From: Solihabitans fulvus
Lineage (GTDB): Bacteria > Actinomycetota > Actinomycetes > Mycobacteriales > Pseudonocardiaceae
Direction: 5' to 3'
NCBI RefSeq assembly: GCF_008386585.1
Contig: NZ_VUOB01000002.1
Coordinates: forward strand, 175,060-239,059
DNA: 64,000 nucleotides
Of the stretch, positions 36,146 to 45,642 are shown one piece after another (position 1 is the first letter of the stretch; the number at the start of each line of letters is the position of its first letter). The position numbers and the translations under genes were made by a program. The notes beneath the pieces are model-generated. The model made no database searches. It worked only from the letters and a program-made list of their open reading frames with translations, and had not been told where the DNA came from.

Positions 36146-37092
36146 TAGGTGGCCAACCGAGTGTTGACGGTGGTGCGGCGTTCGATCGGCACGTCGAGGA
36201 CGGCGATGGCGGATTCCACCAGGCTGCCGAGGTAGAGCAGGTCGTCGTGCTGCCGCACGCCGGTCACCGACCGGTAGCCGCCGCCGACCAGCCGGACGTG
36301 CCGGGTGATCCGTCCGGCGCCGTCCAAGCCGAGCAGCCCGCTCGTCCTGGGCGGGCGCTTGGCGAGCGCGGCGGCGATCGGCGCGGCCGCGCGGCGGGCC
36401 GTCGGCGGCACGCGGTGCAGCAGGGCCAGCGCGGGGTTTCGGGGTTGCGGCAGCGCGGCCCAGATGGTGTCGTGCCGGCCGGTGGAGAGGTTGTCGGGGA
36501 AGCCGGGCAGGTCGTCGGCGAGCACGTCCGCCTCGCCGGCGTGCGGTCCGCCAAGCCACAGCCGGGTGATCCGGTAGCCGCCGGTCTCGGCGACGGCGAC
36601 GTAGGACCCGTCGGCCGAGGCGGTGACGCCGTTGGCGAACTGGAGTCTGGTCAGCAGGACCGTGACGCTGCCGTCGGGGTCGCGCCGCAGCAGCCGCCCG
36701 GTGCCGCGGTGCGCCAGCAGGTCTCCCGAGTAGTGCGCGAGGTCGTGCGTGCGGGACGAGTCGGTGAAGTAGATGGTGCCGTCGGGTAGCACGGTCGCGT
36801 TGTCGCACAACAGCATTCGCTCGCCGTCGACGCGGTCGACGAGCGTGCGCACGGTGCCGGTGCGCGGGTCGACGGTGAGCAGCCCTCGGCGCGCGTCGCA
36901 CACCACGAGGTGGCCGTCCTTGGCGATCTCGATGCCCAGCGGTCGGCCGCCGGTGTCGGCGACCGTGGCGATCCTGCTGCCGTCGGGATCGACGCGCAGG
37001 ATCCGGCCGTCCGCGACGCCGGTCAGCAGGTCGCCGTCGGCGTCGACGGCGATGTCCTCGGGACCGCGTCCGTTGATCGGGATGAGTCGCAT
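36145..37092 (-). CDS. SMP-30/strictosidine-synthase-like beta-propeller
   Basis: A 315-residue six-bladed propeller of the SMP-30/gluconolactonase/strictosidine-synthase clan. Repeats include GRILRVDPDGS, GLLTVDPRTG and YFTDSSRTHDL, and the last resembles the strictosidine-synthase-like hallmark. Members hydrolyse lactones or esters with one calcium; bacterial substrates are unknown. It has no signal peptide. It is downstream of two GH27 genes on the same strand, but a terminator at 37126-37154 separates them. Confidence 0.7.
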   Translation of the reverse strand: MRLIPINGRGPEDIAVDADGDLLTGVADGRILRVDPDGSRIATVADTGGRPLGIEIAKDGHLVVCDARRGLLTVDPRTGTVRTLVDRVDGERMLLCDNATVLPDGTIYFTDSSRTHDLAHYSGDLLAHRGTGRLLRRDPDGSVTVLLTRLQFANGVTASADGSYVAVAETGGYRITRLWLGGPHAGEADVLADDLPGFPDNLSTGRHDTIWAALPQPRNPALALLHRVPPTARRAAAPIAAALAKRPPRTSGLLGLDGAGRITRHVRLVGGGYRSVTGVRQHDDLLYLGSLVESAIAVLDVPIERRTTVNTRLAT

Positions 37093-37125
37093 CCTCGGTG
37101 CTCCTGGCGGCTGGATCGGTGTTGC

Positions 37126-37154
37126 GGGGCGGGTGGATCGTGACCACCCGCCCC
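37126..37154. terminator. Terminator hairpin after the GH27 pair
   Basis: An 11-bp perfect stem (GGGGCGGGTGG/CCACCCGCCCC) with a 7-base loop, 39 bases beyond the stop codon of the GH27 gene on the minus strand. Confidence 0.7.
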
Positions 37155-37192
37155 CGTCACCTTGCCATGTGCCGCGTGCGATGGCTCGCGAC

Positions 37193-38413
37193 TCACCCGC
37201 CTGCGTGCACGCGCAGCAGGACCGTGCCGTGCGCGGGCACGCTCGCGCTGATCACGCCCGTGGAGGTCGTGTGGCCTTTGGACCACAGGTCGGTGAGTGT
37301 GTAGGAGTGCGCGGCCGGCAGGCCGACCGCGGCGGCCGTGGTCGCGATCGTGGCGGTCGAGCCGGTCTCGTTGTAGAGCGCGACGGCGCGGTCCCCGCCG
37401 CTGAGCGGCTTGGTGAGCACGCGGAGGCCGCCGTTGTCCGCGACCTGCGTGCCCTGCCGGCCGAGCGGGTCCTGGTCGACGGCGATGACGTCGGCGTTGC
37501 CGAGGGTGGCGAGCGTGGTCGCGGTCGCCTTGGCCAGGTCGGTGCCGATCAGCAGCGGCGCGGCCATCTCGGCCCACATGGAGAACTGGGTGCGTTGCTC
37601 GGTGGTGCTCAGCCCGGCGTTGCCGATCTCCAGCATGTCGGGGTCGTTCCAGGCGCCGGGGCCGGCGTACTGGGCGAGCGGGATGTTCTTGGCGATGATG
37701 GACTGGAGTCGTGACCAGGTCGGGTGCACGTCGGAGGTGGTGCGCCAGAGGTTGCCGACGGCGGGGGACCAGTCCTCGGTGTTGATCCCGTTGTCGCCCT
37801 TCTGACAGATGCTGAACACGATGGCCTGCCCGGTGGCCCGCTGCGCGGCGGCCAGTCCGTCGCGCATGTCGGTGTACCGCTTGATGGTGGCCGCCCTGGT
37901 GTCCTGTCCGCTGGCCTGCTTGCAGTTGTCGTCTTTCAGGTAGTCGACGCCCCATTTCGCGAACTGCATGGCGTCGGCGGCCTCGTGGTGGAACGAGCCG
38001 GGGAAGCCGTGGCTGCTGCACGTCATCAGGCCGGAGTCGTTGTACAGTCCCAGTTTCAGCCCGAGGCCGTGCACGTAGGCCGCCGTTCCCGAGATGCCGT
38101 CGGGGAACTTCGACGGGTTGGGCACCAGGTTGCCGGCCGAGTCGCGGTTGGGTTGGGCCCAGCAGTCGTCGATGTTGACGTAGGTGTAGCCGGCCTGTTG
38201 CAGCCCGGAGGTGTGGATGAAGTCGGCGGTCTTGCGCACGAACGCCTCGGTGACCGAGCAGCCGATGGCGTTCCAGTTGTTGAACCCCATCGGCGGGGTT
38301 TTGGCCAGTCCGTTGTCCAGCGCCAGCGCGGCGGGCGCGCCGAGCACCGCGGCGGTGGTGACGGAGGCGAGCACGCCCAGCGCCGCCAGCACGCCGATCA
38401 GTCGTCTACGCAT
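37193..38413 (-). CDS. Secreted GH27 alpha-galactosidase (second)
   Basis: A 406-residue exported enzyme with a signal peptide to about residue 32 and a GH27 barrel without lectin domain. The nucleophile is Asp162 in YLKDDNC, where Tyr of the usual KYD is replaced by Asp; the acid/base is Asp228 in WRTTSD, with Arg224 conserved. IDDCW is intact. It lies 35 bases behind the third GH27 gene, so they are co-transcribed. Substrate is probably alpha-galactoside. Confidence 0.82.
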   Translation of the reverse strand: MRRRLIGVLAALGVLASVTTAAVLGAPAALALDNGLAKTPPMGFNNWNAIGCSVTEAFVRKTADFIHTSGLQQAGYTYVNIDDCWAQPNRDSAGNLVPNPSKFPDGISGTAAYVHGLGLKLGLYNDSGLMTCSSHGFPGSFHHEAADAMQFAKWGVDYLKDDNCKQASGQDTRAATIKRYTDMRDGLAAAQRATGQAIVFSICQKGDNGINTEDWSPAVGNLWRTTSDVHPTWSRLQSIIAKNIPLAQYAGPGAWNDPDMLEIGNAGLSTTEQRTQFSMWAEMAAPLLIGTDLAKATATTLATLGNADVIAVDQDPLGRQGTQVADNGGLRVLTKPLSGGDRAVALYNETGSTATIATTAAAVGLPAAHSYTLTDLWSKGHTTSTGVISASVPAHGTVLLRVHAGG

Positions 38414-38448
38414 GCGAGTTCTCCTTGCCAGCGCTAGTGGACGCAGCG

Positions 38449-39759
38449 CTAGTGGACGGGGATGACGCGCAGCAGCCGGGAGCCGTGCGCGGGGAGCGTG
38501 GCGGCGAAGCGGTCCCGCTGCGGGCCGAGTTCGGTGTGCGTCCACAGGTCGCGGACGAGCGCCCGGCCGGTGAAGCCGAGGTCGCGCCAGGTGGCGGTGA
38601 CGGTGGCGGTCGACGCGTCGAGGTTGAACAGGGCGACGGTGTAGCTGCCGTCGTGGTTGTCGCTGAACCAGGTCTGTTGCTGGCTCGCCTGGGACACCGG
38701 GTGGGCGGGATGGCCTGCCTGGTCGACGGCGACGACCTCGTCGTTGGTGAGCATGCGCAGATCCTGACTGTCCATTGTGGTCAGGTCGGTGCCCAGCAGC
38801 AGTGGGGCGGCGGACGCGGCCCACAGCGTCATGGTGCTCTGCCGCTCGTCGGGAGTGAGGCCGTCGCGGCTGCCGTTGCCGATCTCCAGGGAGTCCAGGT
38901 CGTTCCAGCCGCCGGGCCCGGCGAAGGGCACCCACTTGGGCACGTCGGCGAACCGCTTGGCGACGCGCAGGTCCCAGTTGGTGAGGCCGGGGCAGTGGCT
39001 GTAGCACTCGACGTCGCCCTCGATGCGCCAGCCGTTGCTGTCGGCCCGCCAGGTGTCGGCGTTGGCGAAGCTCAGCGAGTTGGACAGTTCGAGGTGGATC
39101 GGGCGGCCGGTGTGCGCGATCGCGTCGTGCCAGTGCGCGATGTCGGCGCGGTTGTCCGCGGGGTTGCGGCCGCCACCGGGCCCGACGAAGTCCATCTTGA
39201 CGTAGTCGACGCCCCAGGACGCCAGCAGGTCGGCCTGGGACTGCACGTACCGCGCGGCCCCCGGCTTGGTGAAGTCGATGCGCCACGCGTCCCCGACGGT
39301 GTTGCCCAGCGTGCTCGTGTCGGCGATGTCCTTGGCGTGGTAGGGAGTCTCGTTGATCGGCAGGTTCGCGTCGACGGCCGCCTTGGGGATGCCGGGCACC
39401 AGGTAGAGGCCGAACCGGAGGCCGAGCGCGTGGAGGTGTGCGGCGAGCGTCGGGATGCCGTGCGGGAACTTGGTGGTGTTCCAGGTGTTGCGGCCGTAGC
39501 CGTCGAGGTGGTCCGACCAGCCCGCGTCGATGTTGACGTAGCGGTAGCCGTGCGCGAGCAGCGAGTCGTGCATGACCTTCGCCTGCGCCTCGATGCCGGC
39601 CTCGGACACGTTGCCCCGGATGGAACTCCAGCTGCTCCAGCCCATCGGCGGGGTTGCTGCGACGACCGGGTGCGCCGGAGGTGTGCCGGGGATCGGCACG
39701 AGCACGCCGATCCAGCCGAGTGTCGCGCCGAGCAGAACGCCGAGCCAACGGGTCACCAT
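38449..39759 (-). CDS. Secreted divergent GH27-like glycosidase (third)
   Basis: A 436-residue exported enzyme, clearly GH27-like but remote from the other two. The nucleophile Asp190 is in YVKMDFVG, the acid/base Asp249 in WRIEGDVE with Arg245 conserved. The usual IDDCW is changed to IDAGW, and NDPDMLEVG to NDLDSLEIG, so the sugar pocket differs. GH27 contains isomalto-dextranases and beta-L-arabinopyranosidases besides alpha-galactosidases, and one of these is possible. Signal peptide about 1-28. First gene of the GH27 pair. Confidence 0.7.
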   Translation of the reverse strand: MVTRWLGVLLGATLGWIGVLVPIPGTPPAHPVVAATPPMGWSSWSSIRGNVSEAGIEAQAKVMHDSLLAHGYRYVNIDAGWSDHLDGYGRNTWNTTKFPHGIPTLAAHLHALGLRFGLYLVPGIPKAAVDANLPINETPYHAKDIADTSTLGNTVGDAWRIDFTKPGAARYVQSQADLLASWGVDYVKMDFVGPGGGRNPADNRADIAHWHDAIAHTGRPIHLELSNSLSFANADTWRADSNGWRIEGDVECYSHCPGLTNWDLRVAKRFADVPKWVPFAGPGGWNDLDSLEIGNGSRDGLTPDERQSTMTLWAASAAPLLLGTDLTTMDSQDLRMLTNDEVVAVDQAGHPAHPVSQASQQQTWFSDNHDGSYTVALFNLDASTATVTATWRDLGFTGRALVRDLWTHTELGPQRDRFAATLPAHGSRLLRVIPVH

Positions 39760-40089
39760 CGCCGCCTACTTCCCCTTGGACAGTCACCAGTGGGGCAGCC
39801 CGGCGGCGTACGGGCGAGCCTGAACGGCTCTAGGTGTACCGCCAGGGATGGGCTGAGGCAAGGACTGCGGCCGTGAACATCGGTTGTCTTCAGCAACGAG
39901 CCAGGTGGAACGGGTGGGAAAGCGAGAAGTTCGCGTGATTCATCGGGTCAATAAGCGGTGCTTGGCTCGACGTGTTTCCGCCCTTTCGGCACAACGGGTA
40001 CGAATCCGTGTTCGACCGGTTGCGGGCTGTCACATTGCGGCCGGCCCGGCCGATAACCGTGGCGAGCGACTCGCGACTTGGGGGGCTGC
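39760..40089. other. Divergent promoter region, no gene
   Basis: This 330-base stretch separates the GH27 operon (minus) from the ATPase operon (plus). It contains short dyads: GTTG/CAAC around 39886-39900, and GCGAG-CGA-CTCGC near 40062-40074 just before the ATPase start. No open frame with a convincing ribosome-binding site was seen. Confidence 0.5.
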
Positions 40090-42015
40090 GTGACCGGACG
40101 CGTGACACTGGCGGGACGCTCGCGCGTCACGGGTGAGCTGTTCGACCACTGCATGCGGCGCACCGGCGACGAGCCCAGGGAACTGCCGATCATCGTGCTC
40201 TGCGGCCCGCGCGGCACCGGGAAAACCGTGCTGCTGCGATATCTGACCGACAGCTGCGCCGACTCGGTCGCCGTGCCCTACGTGTTCCACGACTGCGCGC
40301 GCCGGCCGCCGGAGTCGGCCTGGCGGCTCGTCTGCGACCTCGCCGACGACCTGCACGGCCACCCGTGGCGCAAGTTCGGCCGACTCAACTTCCCCAGGGT
40401 CACCCTCGGGCGGCTGGCCGCCGCGCAGGACCGGCTGCCCGACGACCTCTCGGCGGCGCAGGACGCGCTGGCCGAGGCGCTGCGCCGCGCGGCCAACCTG
40501 CGGGACCGCGCCGACGCGGCGGGCGGCATCGTGCTCGACGTGGCGCAGGCGTTGCACCTGCCCAGCCTGCCGCCCGACCTGATCAAGCGCTTGGTCGGTC
40601 GCGCGGCGAGCTCTCGGCAGGCCGTCGAACAGCTCTACCGCAGGGGACTCGGCTGGTACCGGTCGGAGTTCGACCACCCGCAGCACAGCGGCCTGCGCAC
40701 GCTCGTGACGCTGAACTGGAGCCAGCACTCGGCCGGCCGCGCCGAGCGGGCCAGGGCGTCCCGCATGCTGACCGAGGCGCTGCTCGCCGACATCGCCGAC
40801 AGCTACGGCAGGCGGCGCGGGTTCAACTGCGCGATCCTGCTGGACAACTGCGACGCGGGCGGCGCGGCGGACTTCCTCAACGACGTGGCGGACATCCGGG
40901 CGACCAGGTCGGGCGGCGGCGCGGCCGACCCCGTTCTCGTCGTCGCGGCCAGCCGCACCCAGCCGGCGCTGACCGGCCTCGCCGACGCGTGGATGTTCCC
41001 GTGGGAGACCGACCGCAAACCCGCGAACCGCATGCCCGAACCGGACACGGCCAGCTACCTGGACTGGCGGGAGAGTCGTGGCCCGCAACGGGATCCGGCC
41101 TCGTGGTGGTACCCGGTGCACCTGCGCGACCTCGCCGTCACCGAGCTGGACCGGTCCCTCGGCGAGCGTCGCCGGTTCGTGCACCGCCTCACCCACGGGC
41201 ACCCGTGGAGCGTCCGCGCGGTCGCCGCCGCGATCCCGACACCGCAGCCAGGCCGACAGGCTCGGGAGGGCGACTTCCGCCGCGTGCTCGACGCGTTCGA
41301 ACAGCAGGCGGGGCACCTGTTCGCCGGGCTGCCGGACCGGATGCGCGCGAACCTGGTCCGCTGGTCGGCCGCGCGCGACCTCGACACCGCGATGCGTTCC
41401 GGCATCACCAGGGGCGGCGGCGGGGTCGGCACCGCGCTGTACGAGGAACTGGTCAGCCGGATGTGGCTGGTGCAGGACGGGCGGCCGCACCGCGTCGGCC
41501 TGCATCCCTGGCTGCGCAGGCTCCTGCTGCACGAGCTCGCGGTGGCCGGCGACGGGTGGAAACCCGTGCACACCATGCTCCGCGACTACTGCCTGACCCA
41601 CCGGCTGAACCTCGACGCCGCTTACCACGACCTGGCCCTCGGCGACGTGCGGCCCGCGGTGCGCCACCTCGGCGACAGGTTGCACGAGCTGAACGCCGAG
41701 TCCTGGATCGCGGAGTTCAACACCGTCACCTCCGCGCCGAGCGACAGCGACCGGACCCCGCTGGAACTGGCCACCGACCGGCACGACGGGCTGATGGGCG
41801 GGCGGTCCGAGACCGTGCTCGGTTCGGTCGTGGAGAACACGCTGTGGTCGATGGTCACCGCGCGATGGCTGTGGTCGGACCCCGTGCGGGACCCGTTGAT
41901 GACCATGAACGACACGATCGCCGAGGGCTTCCTGCGCCTGGCCGAGGTCGCCTCGGCCGGCATGACCCGGTACCGCGAGGAGGCCAGGAGATACCGGGAG
42001 CTGACCGCCCGCTGA
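40090..42015 (+). CDS. P-loop (AAA/STAND-like) ATPase of an uncharacterised sensing pair
   Basis: I do not recognise a named family for this 641-residue soluble protein. Walker A is GPRGTGKT at residues 39-46, the Walker B-like strand is AILLDN with Asp252, and a sensor-1-like VVAASRT follows; the C-terminal half is helical. This layout resembles STAND or AAA signal-transducing ATPases but no repeat or effector domain is obvious. The GTG at 40090 with GGGGGG ahead is the start. It is 35 bases upstream of a membrane-tethered periplasmic-binding-like protein, suggesting that the two act together. Confidence 0.65.
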   Translation: MTGRVTLAGRSRVTGELFDHCMRRTGDEPRELPIIVLCGPRGTGKTVLLRYLTDSCADSVAVPYVFHDCARRPPESAWRLVCDLADDLHGHPWRKFGRLNFPRVTLGRLAAAQDRLPDDLSAAQDALAEALRRAANLRDRADAAGGIVLDVAQALHLPSLPPDLIKRLVGRAASSRQAVEQLYRRGLGWYRSEFDHPQHSGLRTLVTLNWSQHSAGRAERARASRMLTEALLADIADSYGRRRGFNCAILLDNCDAGGAADFLNDVADIRATRSGGGAADPVLVVAASRTQPALTGLADAWMFPWETDRKPANRMPEPDTASYLDWRESRGPQRDPASWWYPVHLRDLAVTELDRSLGERRRFVHRLTHGHPWSVRAVAAAIPTPQPGRQAREGDFRRVLDAFEQQAGHLFAGLPDRMRANLVRWSAARDLDTAMRSGITRGGGGVGTALYEELVSRMWLVQDGRPHRVGLHPWLRRLLLHELAVAGDGWKPVHTMLRDYCLTHRLNLDAAYHDLALGDVRPAVRHLGDRLHELNAESWIAEFNTVTSAPSDSDRTPLELATDRHDGLMGGRSETVLGSVVENTLWSMVTARWLWSDPVRDPLMTMNDTIAEGFLRLAEVASAGMTRYREEARRYRELTAR

Positions 42016-42050
42016 GCCGGCGCCGACGACGAAACCCCAGGGGACAAGGC

Positions 42051-43724
42051 ATGGCCGACGAGGAAGAGCGACGAGCTGGGCGGCAGCGCGACGCCGACGA
42101 GGACGAGCGCCGCGTGCGGGCCAAGCGCGCCGCCGACACCGAAGCCGAGGCGGACGCCGACGCCGATCCGGTCGCGGCGGAGGAGCCCGCCGAGGTGCGA
42201 CACGGCCGCCCGCTCAACCCGAGGCGGCCCCTGCACCGCAGGCCGCTGCCCTGGGTCGCCGTGGGAGTGTTGGTGTTGCTGGTGATCGGGCTGCTGGTGT
42301 GGGCGCCGTGGCGACAACCGACCGTGCGCGTCACCGACGGCGGCGACGTGCTGGCCGACTACCTCGGCGACGTGTCCGGCCGGATCAGGGACGAGAACCG
42401 CAGCCTGCCGGACGGGAACTTCGTCAGCGTCGCCTTCATGATCGCCATCCGCACGCCGGCGGACGACATCAACGGCCAGTCCGCGATCCTGCACGAGCTG
42501 GAGGGCGCGTTCCTCGCCCAGCACTGGGCCAACCATCCCGACGGGACGGCCGCGTTCGCCACGGACCGCCCGCTGGTGAAGCTGTTGGTCGCCGACACCG
42601 GGTTCAAGGGCACGGACTGGTCGGAGACGGTGGCGCAGCTGGTGCGCGCCGTCGGCGAGCAGCACCTGGTCGCGGTCGCCGGGCTCGGGTCGAGCACCAC
42701 GCAGACGCAGGCGGCCGTCGACGAGTTGGCGCGCAACAAGATCCCGATGATCGGGGCGGTAGTCACGTCGGCGAAGCTGGCCGCGGCCGGGCTGGTGCGG
42801 GTCGCGCCGACCGACCACAACGAGACCGACGCGATGGTCAACTACCTCAGGGGCACGCAGGCGTGGAGGGACGCGGCCGACCCGAAGTCCTATCTGGCGT
42901 ACCTGATCCAGGACAAGGCGGAGAACGACACCTACGCCGCCGACCTCGCCCAGTCGTACCGGAAGTCCTTCGGCGAGGGTGACCAGGGGAACGACAGGGT
43001 CCACGTGCTGCTCCAGGACGAGCAGGGGCTCTACGACGGGTCGCAGCCGGCCGCCGGCAACGCGCTCAGCCGCCAGGCGGACACCGTGTGCGTGATCAGA
43101 CCCAGGGTGGTGCTGTTCGCGGGCCGCAGCCAGGACGTGCAGACCTTCGTCGCCGACCTCGCCGGGCGGCGGTGCGCCGACGCGCCGATCACGGTTGTCA
43201 CCGGCGACGACGTCGACCACCTCAACATCCCGCGTCCGCCGGGGGCGGGCCCGCTGTGGGTGGAGCAGAACTCCGGCATCGAGGTCGTCTACACCGCGCT
43301 GGCCTCGCCGCAGACCTGGCAGCTCGACCAGGACGCGGTGTCGCGGTCGACCGTCGCGCGCTTCGCCACCTGCGTCGGCTGCTTCCTGCACTACTTCGCC
43401 GACCCGAAGGGGCTCGACGACGGCCACGCGATCATGGCGCACGACTCGGTGCTGACCGCGGTCACCGCGGCCCGCAACGTGGTGTCCCAGACCAACCCGA
43501 CGCCACCACCCGCCGCCGCGCTGACCAACGGCCTCTACTCGATCGACGCCCAGCACGCCGTGCCCGGCGCGAGCGGCTACATCTACTTCCAGGGCTCCAC
43601 CAACGGCCAGGACGGCGTGCCGGCGAGCAAGCTGGTCCCCATCCTCAAGCTGAACCCGGACGGCAGCGCCACCGAGCAGGGGCTGTCCTCCGGCACCGGT
43701 ACGCTGCCGGGGCCGCCCAAGTAA
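42051..43724 (+). CDS. Membrane-tethered type-1 periplasmic-binding-like protein, partner of the ATPase
   Basis: A 557-residue protein: an acidic/basic cytosolic tail (1-66), one membrane helix (about 68-87), then a large extracytoplasmic domain similar to branched-chain amino-acid binding proteins (LivJ-like), with GLGSSTTQTQAAVDELARNK as the first ligand-lobe helix and an AGRSQDVQTFVADL stretch in lobe two. It has no lipobox and no permease gene nearby, so transport is unlikely. The N-terminal tail could contact the ATPase. GGGGACA precedes the ATG. Ligand unknown. Confidence 0.65.
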   Translation: MADEEERRAGRQRDADEDERRVRAKRAADTEAEADADADPVAAEEPAEVRHGRPLNPRRPLHRRPLPWVAVGVLVLLVIGLLVWAPWRQPTVRVTDGGDVLADYLGDVSGRIRDENRSLPDGNFVSVAFMIAIRTPADDINGQSAILHELEGAFLAQHWANHPDGTAAFATDRPLVKLLVADTGFKGTDWSETVAQLVRAVGEQHLVAVAGLGSSTTQTQAAVDELARNKIPMIGAVVTSAKLAAAGLVRVAPTDHNETDAMVNYLRGTQAWRDAADPKSYLAYLIQDKAENDTYAADLAQSYRKSFGEGDQGNDRVHVLLQDEQGLYDGSQPAAGNALSRQADTVCVIRPRVVLFAGRSQDVQTFVADLAGRRCADAPITVVTGDDVDHLNIPRPPGAGPLWVEQNSGIEVVYTALASPQTWQLDQDAVSRSTVARFATCVGCFLHYFADPKGLDDGHAIMAHDSVLTAVTAARNVVSQTNPTPPPAAALTNGLYSIDAQHAVPGASGYIYFQGSTNGQDGVPASKLVPILKLNPDGSATEQGLSSGTGTLPGPPK

Positions 43725-43749
43725 CGGCGACTCGAGGACCTGCCCTGGC

Positions 43750-44460
43750 CTAGGCCACCGCGCGGACGGCCGCGCGGATCAGGTCCGCGACCGCGTCCGG
43801 GCGGGACACGTGCGGCAGGTGCGAGGTGTCCAGCTCGATCGTGTCGGCCCCCATCTTGGCCGCCATCGCGCGCTGCGCGCCCGGCGGCAGCGCGCGGTCC
43901 CCGGCTGCCACCAGATACCAGCTGGGCAGGCTCGCCCAGGCCGGGGGACCGGACCGGTCGGACTGGGTGGCCATCGCCAGCGGGCGCTGTGTCACCGCGA
44001 GCACCGCGGCCCGCTCCGCCGGCACGTCGTGCGCGAGGACGTCGTGGAACCGAGCCTGGTCGAGGTACACATCGACGCCGGTGCCGCCGTCGGGCAGCGG
44101 GAACGGCCTGGTGACGATCGCCTCCTCCGGCACCCCGCCGGGGTGGTCGCCGACGGCGTCCTGGGCGTTCTCGCCCTCGGCCGGCCCCATCGCCGCGAGG
44201 TACACCAGGGCGCGGACGTTGGGCTCCCGCCCCGCGTTGGTGATCACCGCGCCGCCGTAGGAGTGCCCGACCAGCACCACGGGGCCGGGCACCGTGCGCA
44301 GGACGCTCGCCACATAGGCGGCGTCGTTGTCCTGACCCCGCAACGGGTTCGGCGGCGCGAGCACGGTGTGCCCGTCGCGCAGCAGGCCGGCGACGACCGC
44401 GTCCCAGCTGCTCGCGTCGGACAGGCCGCCGTGCACCAGCACGACCGTCGGCCTGGTCAT
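43750..44460 (-). CDS. Alpha/beta hydrolase
   Basis: A 236-residue alpha/beta-fold hydrolase. The oxyanion region is VHGGLSDAS, the nucleophile elbow GHSYGG, and His comes in DTSHLPHVSRP; the acid is probably the Asp in the AAGDRALPP loop. This group includes esterases and haloalkane dehalogenase-like or methylketone hydrolases. The start overlaps the reductase stop (ATGA). Substrate unknown. Confidence 0.78.
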   Translation of the reverse strand: MTRPTVVLVHGGLSDASSWDAVVAGLLRDGHTVLAPPNPLRGQDNDAAYVASVLRTVPGPVVLVGHSYGGAVITNAGREPNVRALVYLAAMGPAEGENAQDAVGDHPGGVPEEAIVTRPFPLPDGGTGVDVYLDQARFHDVLAHDVPAERAAVLAVTQRPLAMATQSDRSGPPAWASLPSWYLVAAGDRALPPGAQRAMAAKMGADTIELDTSHLPHVSRPDAVADLIRAAVRAVA

Positions 44461-45446
44461 GCCGCGCCGTTGAGCAGCGCGGCCTCGACCTCGGGAGCCA
44501 ACCCGACCGCCGGCCGGTCCTTCCGGTGCGGCGCGACGCCGCCGAGGCCCGTCAGCCAGGTCCACGTGTCGGCCACCGTCTCGCCGACCGGCCGGCACAC
44601 CAGCCCGGCCGCGACGGCCTTGGACGCGTCGGCGCGGTGCATGGTGTCGTACAGCTCACCCGGCGGGAGCCAGATCGGCAGGTCCGTCCACGGCTGCACC
44701 CCGGCCGCCGTGATCGCCTCGGGATCGACCCAGCGCAGACGCGCGTCGGACCCGGTCGCGGCGACGCACGCCTCGAGCAGTTCGCGCATCGTGGTGTGGC
44801 CGGGCTGGCTGACCAGGTTGTACGGCCCGTCGAGGCCGCGCTCGGCCGCGTCGAGGGTCCAGCGGGCGAGGTCGCGGACGTCGATGTACTGCAACCGCAG
44901 GTCGCTCGGCCCTGGAGCCAGCACGTCGCCGCCGCGCGCGATCCGGTTCAGCCACCACGGCAGCCTGCCGATGTTCTCGTACGGCCCGATCACGAGCCCG
45001 GCCCGCGCGAACAGCGCCCGGTCGCCGAACTCGGCCGCGACGGCCAGTTCGCCGCCGCGCTTGGCATTGGGGTAGTCCACGTCGCCGTCGTCCGGCGACC
45101 CGTCGACCAGCGGCGCACTCTCGCCCGCGCCGACCGGGCTGGGATAGGCGTACACCGACCTGCTGGACACGTAGACGTAGCGCCCGACCCGCCCGGCCAG
45201 CGCCCGCGCCGCGTCGCGTACCGCAGACGGCGCGTCGGTCCAGGTGTCCACCGCAATGTCCCATTCGCCGCCGTCGAGCGCGGCGAGCCCACCGGGAGCG
45301 GTGCGGTCGCCGCGCAGCCCCGTGACACCCGAGGGCGGCTCGTGCGTGCCCCGGTTGAAGACGGTGACCTGCCAGCCGCGCGCGAGCGCGTCCTCGACCA
45401 CGGTCCTACCGACGAACTCGGTTCCGCCAAGCACAAGAAGCCTCAT
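44457..45446 (-). CDS. NAD-dependent epimerase/reductase (extended SDR)
   Basis: A 329-residue Rossmann enzyme. The ATG at 45446 yields MRLLVLGGTEFVGRTVVED with the GGTEFVG nucleotide motif at the N-terminus. The active-site Tyr of the extended SDR class is displaced in this atypical branch, as in mRNA-binding-like epimerases (YPNAK region at about 128-132 may supply Tyr and Lys). It starts the two-gene unit with the hydrolase, coupled by ATGA. Function unknown. Confidence 0.75.
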   Translation of the reverse strand: MRLLVLGGTEFVGRTVVEDALARGWQVTVFNRGTHEPPSGVTGLRGDRTAPGGLAALDGGEWDIAVDTWTDAPSAVRDAARALAGRVGRYVYVSSRSVYAYPSPVGAGESAPLVDGSPDDGDVDYPNAKRGGELAVAAEFGDRALFARAGLVIGPYENIGRLPWWLNRIARGGDVLAPGPSDLRLQYIDVRDLARWTLDAAERGLDGPYNLVSQPGHTTMRELLEACVAATGSDARLRWVDPEAITAAGVQPWTDLPIWLPPGELYDTMHRADASKAVAAGLVCRPVGETVADTWTWLTGLGGVAPHRKDRPAVGLAPEVEAALLNGAA

Positions 45447-45642
45447 GGGCGGTAGTCTGCCGGTTCGGTACCGCCGATCCGGGCATTCTCGCTCACGGCG
45501 AAATCGCCCGAAGCGGAACTTTCTGCCGGCCGGGTTGCGGGAAGCAGACGCTGGGACGGTAGCCACGGCCCTCGGCCGGTGTGATCATGGCCTGCGGGCC
45601 CGCTTCCCTGGGCGGGTCGCACCACGACCGGAGGAGCTGTCG

